From positions 1 to 5,763 of the forward strand of contig DJYX01000258.1 in the NCBI GenBank assembly GCA_002450295.1: 5,763 nucleotides of DNA, read 5' to 3'. The notes beneath the pieces were generated by a model. The model saw nothing but the letters and a program-made list of their open reading frames with translations, was not told the DNA's origin and searched no databases. Made by a program: the position numbers and the translations under genes. How positions within the stretch are numbered: position 1 is the stretch's first letter; each line of letters begins with the position of its first letter. This stretch comes from Deltaproteobacteria bacterium UBA6967. Lineage in GTDB: Bacteria > SAR324 > NAC60-12. Positions 1-4,769 of the stretch are shown here, piece by piece.

Positions 1-68
1 TAGCTCAGGGGTAGAGCGTTTCCTTGGTAAGGAAAAGGTCGGCAGTTCAATCCTGCTCTCGGGCTCCA
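1..68 (+). tRNA. tRNA-Thr (GGT anticodon), 5' end truncated by window edge
   Basis: A cloverleaf can be folded by eye. The window opens at tRNA position 8, so the seven 5' acceptor bases lie outside. The D stem is GCTC (3-6) with GAGC (14-17). The anticodon stem TTTCC (19-23) pairs with GGAAA (31-35) around loop TTGGTAA, giving anticodon GGT at 26-28, which reads ACC and ACU. The T arm is GGCAG, TTCAATC, CTGCT (41-57). The 3' acceptor strand CTCGGGC (58-64) predicts GCCCGAG as the missing 5' strand. Discriminator T65 is followed by a genome-encoded CCA (66-68). In many bacteria a tRNA-Thr of this kind sits just upstream of tuf and secE, which fits this position. Confidence 0.93.
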
Positions 69-86
69 GTGACATTGAACCGTCAC
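69..86 (+). other. Small hairpin in the tRNA-Thr/tRNA-Trp spacer
   Basis: GTGAC (69-73) and GTCAC (82-86) form a perfect 5-bp stem with an 8-base loop, starting right after the CCA of tRNA-Thr. It may expose the tRNA 3' end to processing nucleases in a joint Thr-Trp transcript. No T tract follows, so it is not a convincing terminator. The function is inferred only. Confidence 0.3.
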
Positions 87-93
87 CTTGCAC

Positions 94-166
94 AGGCCAG
101 TAGCTCAGTTGGTAGAGCAGCGGATTCCAAATCCGCAGGTCGCAGGTTCGACCCCTGTCTGGCCTG
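94..166 (+). tRNA. tRNA-Trp (CCA anticodon)
   Basis: A complete cloverleaf is visible. The acceptor AGGCCAG (94-100) pairs with CTGGCCT (159-165). The D stem is GCTC/GAGC (103-106 and 115-118). The anticodon stem GCGGA (120-124) pairs with TCCGC (132-136), with anticodon CCA at 127-129. The T arm is GCAGG, TTCGACC, CCTGT (142-158). Discriminator G166 is the usual identity base for tRNA-Trp. The next bases are CAC, so the 3' CCA is not encoded here and must be added by nucleotidyltransferase, unlike the neighbouring tRNA-Thr. A tRNA-Trp directly upstream of secE is a widely conserved arrangement and supports the call. Confidence 0.96.
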
Positions 167-241
167 CACAGCACCAAGCCACGATTCCCGCCCTGTCTCG
201 GTTCTGGCAGACTCGTCATCACGTCCAATCCAAACAAGGCC

Positions 242-430
242 ATGTTCAATAGAATCCGGCAATTTTTTATTGACGTCCAAGCCGAATTTAAACGTATTCA
301 ATGGGCGACCCGCGAGCGCACAATCCGGCAAACTTCCATCGTGGTTCTGGTATCGCTGATCATCGCGATCTATCTGGGGGTGGCTGATCTTGGACTCTCC
401 AACCTGATGCAACTCCTGATTTCTGGCTAA
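242..430 (+). CDS. secE: Preprotein translocase subunit SecE
   Basis: This encodes SecE, the small essential subunit that clamps the SecY channel in the inner membrane during Sec-dependent export. The 62-residue product is the usual size for single-span bacterial SecE; E. coli has a longer three-span form. An amphipathic N-terminal region (residues 1-30, with FxxDVQAEFKRIQWATRERT) carries the SecE pattern of an aromatic and basic surface helix ending in W-x-T-R-E. A single hydrophobic segment follows at about residues 33-49 (IVVLVSLIIAIYLGVAD). A weak AAGG lies at 236-239, rather close to the ATG at 242. The tRNA-Trp upstream and nusG 10 bases downstream are the classical neighbours, and cotranscription with nusG is likely. 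Confidence 0.95.
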   Translation: MFNRIRQFFIDVQAEFKRIQWATRERTIRQTSIVVLVSLIIAIYLGVADLGLSNLMQLLISG

Positions 431-440
431 GAGATATGCG

Positions 441-1076
441 ATGAACGATAGTGAACTGAATCCCGAAATTCCAATCATTCCACCTGAAACAGACGAAGCT
501 GCTGAACCTGCACCTGTCGAGAACAGCCACTTCAAGTGGTACATTCTCCAGGCTCACACCGGTTATGAGAAGCGGGTCAAACTAACGATCGAAAAACAAC
601 TGGAGATCAAGGGACTTCAGCATTTGGTCGGAGAAATCTTTATTCCTTCTGAAGAGGTCACTCGCAGCAAAGGTGGGAAGCAGCGTGTTGTCACGCAGAA
701 GTATTTCCCAGGCTATCTGCTGCTGCACATGGACCTGCAGGAGGATCTTTGGCACCTGATCATCAAGACTAATCGGGTCACTGGTTTCGTGGGGCGCAAG
801 CATCACGAAGAAAATCGCTATATTCCTCCGATACCGCTCAGTAATGAAGAACTGATGGCGATCAAGGAGCAGATCGACAGCGGTTTCCAGCAAGCCAGCG
901 TGGAAGAAGAATTTGTGCGGGAGCAGAAGGTGATGATCACCGAAGGTCCTTTCAGCAACTTCAGTGGTGTGATCGACGAGATCAGCCACGAACGTGGCAA
1001 GCTCAAGGTGCTTGTCAGTATTTTTGGCCGCCCAACCCCTGTCGAAGTCGATTTCGACAAGGTGGTCAAGGCCTAA
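441..1076 (+). CDS. nusG: Transcription termination/antitermination factor NusG
   Basis: NusG binds RNA polymerase, suppresses pausing, couples to ribosomal S10 and assists Rho. The 211-residue product has an NGN domain from about residue 31 (FKWYILQAHTGYEKRV) through KYFPGYLLLHM (88-97) and the RVTGFVG segment (112-118). A C-terminal KOW domain follows, with EGPFSNFSGVIDEI (168-181) and a VSIFGRPTPVEVDF end (192-205) that is nearly the family consensus. The N terminus carries about 24 extra residues relative to E. coli NusG, acidic and proline-rich (residues 1-30). The chosen start has a purine-rich AAGAGAT stretch just upstream (429-435). An out-of-frame ATG at 436 is ignored. secE ends 10 bases upstream, so the two genes are surely one transcription unit. 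Confidence 0.97.
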   Translation: MNDSELNPEIPIIPPETDEAAEPAPVENSHFKWYILQAHTGYEKRVKLTIEKQLEIKGLQHLVGEIFIPSEEVTRSKGGKQRVVTQKYFPGYLLLHMDLQEDLWHLIIKTNRVTGFVGRKHHEENRYIPPIPLSNEELMAIKEQIDSGFQQASVEEEFVREQKVMITEGPFSNFSGVIDEISHERGKLKVLVSIFGRPTPVEVDFDKVVKA

Positions 1077-1078
1077 AC

Positions 1079-1114
1079 AGTAGGAGTTGGGAGTTCTACC
1101 CAACGCTGACTACT
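1079..1114 (+). promoter_or_regulatory. Candidate L1-binding autoregulatory mRNA site upstream of rplK
   Basis: The nusG-rplK spacer folds into two stems separated by an asymmetric internal loop. The outer stem is AGTAG (1079-1083) with CTACT (1110-1114). The internal loop has GA on the 5' side (1084-1085) and GCTGA on the 3' side (1105-1109). The inner stem is GTTGGG (1086-1091) with CCCAAC (1099-1104), capped by a 7-base loop. All 11 base pairs are Watson-Crick. This layout, with 5' GA opposite a 3' loop containing TGA, resembles the L1-binding region of 23S rRNA and the known L1 target in the L11-L1 mRNA leader of other bacteria. It lies 13 bases before the rplK start. The structure is seen in the sequence; the regulatory role is inferred from family knowledge. 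Confidence 0.62.
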
Positions 1115-1127
1115 CCAACAGGTTTTC

Positions 1128-1550
1128 ATGGCAAAAGAAGTCAAGGCCTTCATCAAGCTGCAAGTTGCTGCTGGAAAGGCCAACCCCTCGCCGCCAATTG
1201 GACCAGCTCTTGGCCAGCATGGCGTCAACATCATGGAGTTTTGCAAGGCATTCAATGCTCGCACGCAGGGACTCGACACGATCATTCCAGTCGTGATCAC
1301 GGTCTACAAGGATCGCTCTTTCAGTTTCATCACAAAGACCCCGCCTGCCTCGGTCTTGATCAAGGAAACCCTCAAACTTGGCAAGGGTTCGGCTACGCCC
1401 AATACCGCTACGGTTGGAACCCTCTCACAAGCCCAGTTAGAGGAAATTGCCAAAACTAAATTACCAGACCTCAACTGCTACGATATTGAAGCTGCCAAAG
1501 CGATCATTGCTGGGACAGCTCGTAGCATGGGTGTGGCTATCGGCGATTAA
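1128..1550 (+). CDS. rplK: 50S ribosomal protein L11
   Basis: L11 binds the GTPase-associated centre of 23S rRNA at the base of the L7/L12 stalk and is involved in factor-dependent GTP hydrolysis and in stringent-response sensing by RelA. The 140-residue product matches the normal family length. The N-terminal domain begins [12 protein letters not shown] and holds the conserved proline-rich helix region [20 protein letters not shown] (20-39). The TPPAS linker segment is at 71-75. The C-terminal rRNA-binding domain runs from about 76 and ends with the signature-like EGT-type motif, here AGTARSMGV (128-136). The Shine-Dalgarno sequence is weak (CAGG, 1119-1122), which is consistent with control by the upstream leader structure. 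rplA follows after 10 bases. Confidence 0.98.
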   Translation: MAKEVKAFIKLQVAAGKANPSPPIGPALGQHGVNIMEFCKAFNARTQGLDTIIPVVITVYKDRSFSFITKTPPASVLIKETLKLGKGSATPNTATVGTLSQAQLEEIAKTKLPDLNCYDIEAAKAIIAGTARSMGVAIGD

Positions 1551-1560
1551 GGAGAGAACA

Positions 1561-2244
1561 ATGAAGAAGCTGAGTAAGCGCCAGAAGGCGATTCGTGAAA
1601 AAGTGGAACTGGAAAAACAGTATTCACTCGAAGAAGCCCTACAACTACTGCAGGAAGTGAAAGCGACCAAGTTTGATGAAACTGTCGATGTTGTCCTCCG
1701 ACTTGGTGTGGACCCGCGTAAAGCGGACCAGATGGTTCGTGGAACCTGCTCCCTGCCTCACGGGCTAGGTAAAGAGGTGCGCGTACTGGTTTTTGCCAAG
1801 GGAGAGAAAGCTCGTGAAGCCGAAGAGGCTGGAGCTGATTATGTTGGAGCCGAAGACATCGCTGAGCGAATCCAGAAGGAAAGCTGGTTTGATTATGAGC
1901 GTGTTGTTGCTACCCCTGATGTGATGAATGTTGTGGGTCGCCTTGGGAAAATCCTGGGACCTCGTGGCTTGATGCCGAATCCGAAAGTGGGAACCGTCAC
2001 CATGGATGTGGCCAATGCTGTGAAAGATATCAAGGCTGGCCAGGTAGAATTCCGTGTCGACAAACAAGGGAACCTACACGCACCTGTTGGACGGATCTCT
2101 TTCAATGTGGACCAGCTGGCTGAAAATATCCGCTCCTTTATTGATTCGGTTCAGCGGCTCAAGCCCTCGACCTCCAAAGGAGTCTACATGCGCCAGTGCT
2201 GTATCAGTTCGACGATGGGACCCGGACTGCGCGTAAGTCTATAA
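1561..2244 (+). CDS. rplA: 50S ribosomal protein L1
   Basis: L1 forms the mobile stalk beside the ribosomal E site and, in many bacteria, represses translation of its own operon by binding the rplK leader. The ATG at 1561 is chosen because GGAGAG (1551-1556) precedes it and the product begins MKKLSKRQK, as expected for L1. An in-frame upstream start at 1447 would lie inside rplK and is rejected. The 227-residue product has domain I segments at both ends and an inserted domain II around residues 68-160. Key family stretches are [14 protein letters not shown] (49-62), the [20 protein letters not shown] segment (126-145) and the C-terminal [17 protein letters not shown] (206-222). The C terminus is a few residues shorter than in E. 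coli. Translation is probably coupled to rplK. Confidence 0.97.
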   Translation: MKKLSKRQKAIREKVELEKQYSLEEALQLLQEVKATKFDETVDVVLRLGVDPRKADQMVRGTCSLPHGLGKEVRVLVFAKGEKAREAEEAGADYVGAEDIAERIQKESWFDYERVVATPDVMNVVGRLGKILGPRGLMPNPKVGTVTMDVANAVKDIKAGQVEFRVDKQGNLHAPVGRISFNVDQLAENIRSFIDSVQRLKPSTSKGVYMRQCCISSTMGPGLRVSL

Positions 2245-2258
2245 AATTTTGTTGAATT

Positions 2259-2402
2259 GACTCCTGATAGGGAGTCCTTGGTGGGTCCAACAGCCCACCT
2301 TTACGAATCTGGCAAGCAGTTGTTGAAGACAGCTGGGGCCCTACCGGGCTTAATCTTCCCCGCCGAGACAATTGTGGTGCTGGAGCAAGTCCTACCTTGC
2401 TC
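2259..2402 (+). promoter_or_regulatory. L10-leader-type autoregulatory RNA upstream of rplJ
   Basis: The 279-base gap between rplA and rplJ is structured. Hairpin 1 is GACTCC/GGAGTC (2259-2264 and 2271-2276). Hairpin 2 is GGTGGG/CCCACC (2280-2285 and 2294-2299). The core at 2325-2369 holds the blocks GAAGACAG, CTTAAT and CCGAGAC typical of L10 leaders, with GGGG (2335-2338) able to pair with CCCC (2358-2361) and a nested GCCC/GGGC hairpin (2338-2341 and 2346-2349). Hairpin 4 is GAGCAAG/CTTGCTC (2383-2389 and 2396-2402). In known bacteria the L10-(L12)4 complex binds such a leader and represses rplJL translation. The base pairs and blocks are seen; binding is inferred. The remaining 2403-2513 stretch has only minor hairpins (2438-2450 and 2468-2487), and I saw no clear promoter. 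Confidence 0.75.
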
Positions 2403-2523
2403 TCTTCAGAACTGCCCTGCCCGATCATCAGTAGTTTCTGCGTAGTGCAGTAACGACCTGATGCACCCTTCCGGTCTTCTTTGGAAGCCCGGTTCACTCG
2501 TGAAATTTCCATCAGAGGTTCTC

Positions 2524-3057
2524 GTGGATCGTTCTCAAAAAGAAACGGTCGTGGACGAGATCCGGGAGATCTTTAACAACGCCGCCGCTGGCGTACTGGT
2601 TGACTACCGAGGTCTGGAAGCTAATAAGATCGTGGAGCTGCGACAGCAGTTGCGCAATTCAGCTTCGACCATGAAGGTGCTCAAAAACACTCTGGCTCGC
2701 ATTGCCTCCGAGGGAACCCCCTTCGGTGTTTTGGAGAAGGAGTTTGTTGAGACCTGTGCCTTAGTGTACTCGCCATCTGACCCTGTGGGTCAGGCAAAGA
2801 TTCTCACGGAATTCGCCAAGACCAATCCTCAGTTGGTAATCAAGGCGGGTGTGCTATCCGACGCCAATCGTGCCTCTCTGCTAAATGCAGGAGAGGTTGA
2901 AGCGCTGGCCAAACTCCCAAGCCGGGAGGAACTGATTGTTAAGGTGCTCTTTGTGTTGCAGGCACCATCCACCCAGTTCGTTCGCACACTCAACGAGGTT
3001 CCAGCCAAGTTTGTTCGTACTTTGGCAGCCGTTGCCGAATCAAAGTCTGCTGCCTAA
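2524..3057 (+). CDS. rplJ: 50S ribosomal protein L10
   Basis: L10 anchors L7/L12 dimers to 23S rRNA at the stalk base and, with L12, acts as the repressor of its own operon. I place the start at GTG 2524, because AGAGG (2514-2518) lies 5 bases upstream and the product then begins MDRSQKETVVDEIREIF, as L10 proteins do. The in-frame ATG at 2461 would add 21 atypical residues from leader sequence. The 177-residue product is a little longer than the 165 of E. coli. It shows the N-terminal rRNA-binding domain with GVLVDYRGL and the LRQQLR/MKVLKNTLA helix pair, the KTNPQLVIKAGVL and LAKLPSREEL segments, and a C-terminal helix (AKFVRTLAAVAESK) of the type that docks L12 dimers. rplL follows after 25 bases. 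Confidence 0.95.
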   Translation: MDRSQKETVVDEIREIFNNAAAGVLVDYRGLEANKIVELRQQLRNSASTMKVLKNTLARIASEGTPFGVLEKEFVETCALVYSPSDPVGQAKILTEFAKTNPQLVIKAGVLSDANRASLLNAGEVEALAKLPSREELIVKVLFVLQAPSTQFVRTLNEVPAKFVRTLAAVAESKSAA

Positions 3058-3082
3058 TCCAAGTTATTGAAAGGAAATCGAA

Positions 3083-3472
3083 ATGTCTGAAATTACCAAA
3101 GAGCAATTGATCGAGCATATTGCCAACATGACGGTGCTGGAATTGTCTGAGTTGGTCAAGGAGTTGGAAGAGAAGTTTGGTGTGAGCGCTGCCGCTGCAG
3201 CGGTTGCTGTTGCGCCTGCAGCCGGTGGTGCTGGTGGTGGTGAGGCAGCAGCCGAAGAGAAGACTGAATTTGACGTTATCCTTGATGCTGCTGGTGAGAA
3301 GAAGATCAACGTGATCAAGGAAATCCGTGCAATCACCGGACTTGGCCTGAAGGAAGCCAAGGAATTCGTTGAGAGCGCACCAAAGACCGTGAAGGAAGGC
3401 TGCCCGAAAGAAGAAGCCGAAGAAATCGTCAAGAAGCTGCAGGAAGCTGGAGCCTCTGCATCCATCAAGTAA
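3083..3472 (+). CDS. rplL: 50S ribosomal protein L7/L12
   Basis: L7/L12 is the multi-copy stalk protein that recruits translation GTPases such as EF-Tu and EF-G. AAGGAAA (3071-3077) precedes the ATG. The 129-residue product has the N-terminal dimerisation domain (residues 1-33, with [20 protein letters not shown]), a flexible Ala/Gly hinge (about 36-57) and the globular C-terminal factor-binding domain (about 60-129). The C-terminal domain has the conserved [20 protein letters not shown] (74-93), including the GLGLKEAK loop and helix, then [11 protein letters not shown]. The hinge is glycine-rich (GGAGGGE) and the protein ends in ASASIK, slightly longer than E. coli. It is the last gene of this cluster here: a hairpin terminator follows and rpoB does not. 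Confidence 0.98.
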   Translation: MSEITKEQLIEHIANMTVLELSELVKELEEKFGVSAAAAAVAVAPAAGGAGGGEAAAEEKTEFDVILDAAGEKKINVIKEIRAITGLGLKEAKEFVESAPKTVKEGCPKEEAEEIVKKLQEAGASASIK

Positions 3473-3482
3473 GTGGTGGTTC

Positions 3483-3513
3483 GAGGGACCGGGCTCGTGC
3501 CAGTCCCTCATTT
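3483..3513 (+). terminator. Rho-independent terminator candidate after rplL
   Basis: GAGGGAC (3483-3489) pairs perfectly with GTCCCTC (3503-3509). GGC/GCC (3492-3494 and 3499-3501) extend the stem above a small bulge around a TCGT loop. The stem is G+C-rich and is followed by ATTTCTGTT, a short and imperfect T tract. It begins 10 bases after the rplL stop. It would end the stalk-protein transcript before the permease genes. No T tract is present on the other strand, so it works in the + direction only. Confidence 0.65.
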
Positions 3514-3517
3514 CTGT

Positions 3518-3667
3518 TCAATCAGCCTCGACAATTCCTTCCAGAAATTTACGCAGCATCGTCTCTCGCACCTTCCCATTCCAGTCCTGGTTTTTTCCCC
3601 TATCTCGACGCAGGTTCACTTCACGGAGCAAGACATTCGGTTGAGCCTCTGTATTTTTATCTGGCAT
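3518..3667 (-). CDS. Possible small protein of 49 residues, unknown function
   Basis: I do not recognise this product. Reading the - strand, an ATG at 3667 is preceded by AAGGAGG (complement of 3671-3677), the strongest Shine-Dalgarno match in the window, though only 3 bases from the ATG. The frame stays open for 49 codons to TGA at 3520-3518. The product starts MPDKNTEAQPNVLLREVN and ends KFLEGIVEAD. It is hydrophilic and highly charged, with no membrane segment or signal peptide. Residues 34-47 could form an amphipathic helix. Its stop lies just beyond the rplL terminator, so it is convergent with rplL. A 5-bp hairpin (GTGTC/GACAC, 3686-3701) lies in its presumed leader. Length alone is weak evidence, and chance cannot be excluded. 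Confidence 0.42.
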   Translation of the reverse strand: MPDKNTEAQPNVLLREVNLRRDRGKNQDWNGKVRETMLRKFLEGIVEAD

Positions 3668-3727
3668 GTTCCTCCTTACCCAGTCGTGTCTTCTCGGACA
3701 CAGGTTTTACAAAACTCTCCCTTTCCT

Positions 3728-3854
3728 TCAGAACTCTTCAAGAGCCTGATCTGAAAGAGATGTTTCTGAGTACAACTTCCGCAAGAATGGTACCAATTGT
3801 TTTTAAGTAGATCTGCTCTTGAACCTCCAAGACAAGCGCACTATTTTCTTTCAT
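3728..3854 (-). pseudogene. Possible frameshifted small ORF, unknown function
   Basis: On the - strand an ATG at 3854 opens a frame beginning MKENSALVLEVQEQIYLK. In that frame it runs 38 codons to a stop at 3738. If one base is skipped at the five-base homopolymer T3800-3804 (A on the - strand), the reading continues as QLVPFLRKLYSETSLSDQAL and stops at 3728, giving a 41-residue product that looks more like a natural helical protein than the unshifted tail. It could be a broken gene, a sequencing error in the run, or chance. A GGGGGA block abuts the ATG, too close to be a good ribosome site. No family is recognised. It lies about 60 bases upstream of the 49-codon ORF on the same strand. Confidence 0.22.
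3819..3847 (+). promoter_or_regulatory. Candidate sigma-70 promoter for the permease genes
   Basis: TTGAAC (3819-3824) and TATTTT (3842-3847) are separated by exactly 17 bases. Each hexamer matches the housekeeping consensus at four of six positions. Transcription would start near 3854, leaving a leader of about 34 bases before the ATG at 3888. The terminator after rplL makes a separate promoter necessary. The rest of the 3473-3887 gap shows only the terminator and the doubtful - strand ORFs. Confidence 0.4.
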
Positions 3855-3887
3855 TCCCCCTGATTGTTTTACAATTTTAAGGCGCCC

Positions 3888-4769
3888 ATGGCTTCCACTG
3901 CACAGCACCGTCTAGCCTATGGACTGCTCAGTCCAACCCTAGTATTGATGATCCTCAGCGGAGTGATTCCCTTCGCACTGGTGGTTTATTTTTCTCTACA
4001 TGACACCTTTGCGGGGGAGCACTATATCTGGGTGGGCACCACTTGGTATGAGCAGGTGCTGGGATCTACTGAATTTCATGCTGCTCTCTTGCGGAGTCTT
4101 GGATTTTCGATCCTAGCTCTGGCGATTCAATTGCCCCTGGGGATCTACATTGCACTGAAGTTACCCGTCCAGGGACTGCTCTCCAAGCTCTACATCATCA
4201 TTTTTGCGATCCCATTACTGATGCCAGTGATTGTGGTGGGCTATATCTGGAAGTTTCTGGTTCTGCCAAAAATTGGGCTCCTCAGCGAGTTTGTAGCGCT
4301 GCTGGGATGGAACTATGATCTCAATGATCCTGTTGTTGTGTGGATCACACTGATTCTAATGAACACCTGGCACTGGACCAGTTTAGTGGTGCTGCTTTGC
4401 TTTGCCGGATTGCGTACGATTCCGGATGCTTATTACCAGGCAGCAGCAATTGATGGTGCTGGACGTTGGGCGATCTTCCGGCATATCCAACTGCCCAAGC
4501 TTCGGTTGGTGCTACTGATTGCTGGACTTCTCCGCTTCATGGATAGCTTCATCATCTACACAGAGGCTTATGTGCTGGCTCGAGGGGGGCCTGGCGTCAG
4601 CACCAACTTTCTTTCTCTGGAGTTGATTCAAACTGCTACGATCCAGTTCGACTTGGGTGAAGGAGGCGCCATGGCCGTCATCTACGCCACAATCGTGGTA
4701 GTCGTAGCTTGGTTATTTTTCTCGCGGATTATTCCATCACAAAGCATGAAGTCTCAGGAGGATACATGA
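3888..4769 (+). CDS. glpP: ABC transporter permease, glycerol type (GlpP-like, MalF family)
   Basis: This is an inner-membrane permease of the carbohydrate ABC-importer family (MalF/UgpA type). The 293-residue product has about six hydrophobic segments, around residues 12-36, 68-90, 100-122, 148-174, 205-225 and 260-280. The cytoplasmic EAA loop, which docks the ATPase, is at 183-203 (YQAAAIDGAG then IQLP). The stretches WHWTSLVVLLC (161-171), AYYQAAAIDGA and LLRFMDSFIIYTEAYV (214-229) resemble, from memory, GlpP of the rhizobial glycerol importer. Glycerol is therefore the best substrate guess, but other polyols or sugars are possible. The ATG at 3888 is preferred over an in-frame TTG at 3864, because AAGG (3879-3882) sits 5 bases upstream. 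Its stop overlaps the next start by ATGA. Confidence 0.88.
   Translation: MASTAQHRLAYGLLSPTLVLMILSGVIPFALVVYFSLHDTFAGEHYIWVGTTWYEQVLGSTEFHAALLRSLGFSILALAIQLPLGIYIALKLPVQGLLSKLYIIIFAIPLLMPVIVVGYIWKFLVLPKIGLLSEFVALLGWNYDLNDPVVVWITLILMNTWHWTSLVVLLCFAGLRTIPDAYYQAAAIDGAGRWAIFRHIQLPKLRLVLLIAGLLRFMDSFIIYTEAYVLARGGPGVSTNFLSLELIQTATIQFDLGEGGAMAVIYATIVVVVAWLFFSRIIPSQSMKSQEDT

Noticed and set aside
24..359. 111-codon + strand frame over the tRNA genes
   Set aside because: It is read through both tRNA genes and out of frame across secE, so it is a chance frame.
83..544. 153-codon - strand frame opposite tRNA-Trp, secE and nusG start
   Set aside because: It is antisense to well-supported genes and includes the common false product from the reverse of a tRNA.
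1447..1560. ATG at 1447 as the rplA start
   Set aside because: It would overlap rplK by more than 100 bases. The ATG at 1561 has a strong ribosome site and a family-typical N terminus.
2204..2512. 102-codon - strand frame and 62-codon + strand frame in the rplA-rplJ gap
   Set aside because: They lie over the structured L10 leader, lack ribosome sites and have low-complexity or atypical composition.
2461..2523. ATG at 2461 as the rplJ start
   Set aside because: It adds 21 residues unlike any L10 N terminus, has no ribosome site and lies in leader RNA. GTG at 2524 has AGAGG and the correct L10 beginning.
2990..3511. Long - strand frames opposite rplL
   Set aside because: They are shadows of the biased codons of rplL, rich in Leu/Phe or Ala/Ser repeats from the reversed alanine-rich hinge.
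3704..3715. Short palindrome GTTTT-AC-AAAAC in the rplL-permease gap
   Set aside because: The loop is too short for a hairpin and the A+T stem is weak. It could be an operator half-site pair, but nothing else supports that.
3473..3754. 93-codon + strand frame directly after rplL
   Set aside because: It starts at the base after the rplL stop, runs through the terminator hairpin, has no ribosome site and gives a Pro/Phe/Ser-rich product with no family character.
3864..3887. TTG at 3864 as the first permease start
   Set aside because: It lacks a ribosome site, while the ATG at 3888 has AAGG at the right distance and leaves a normal permease N terminus.
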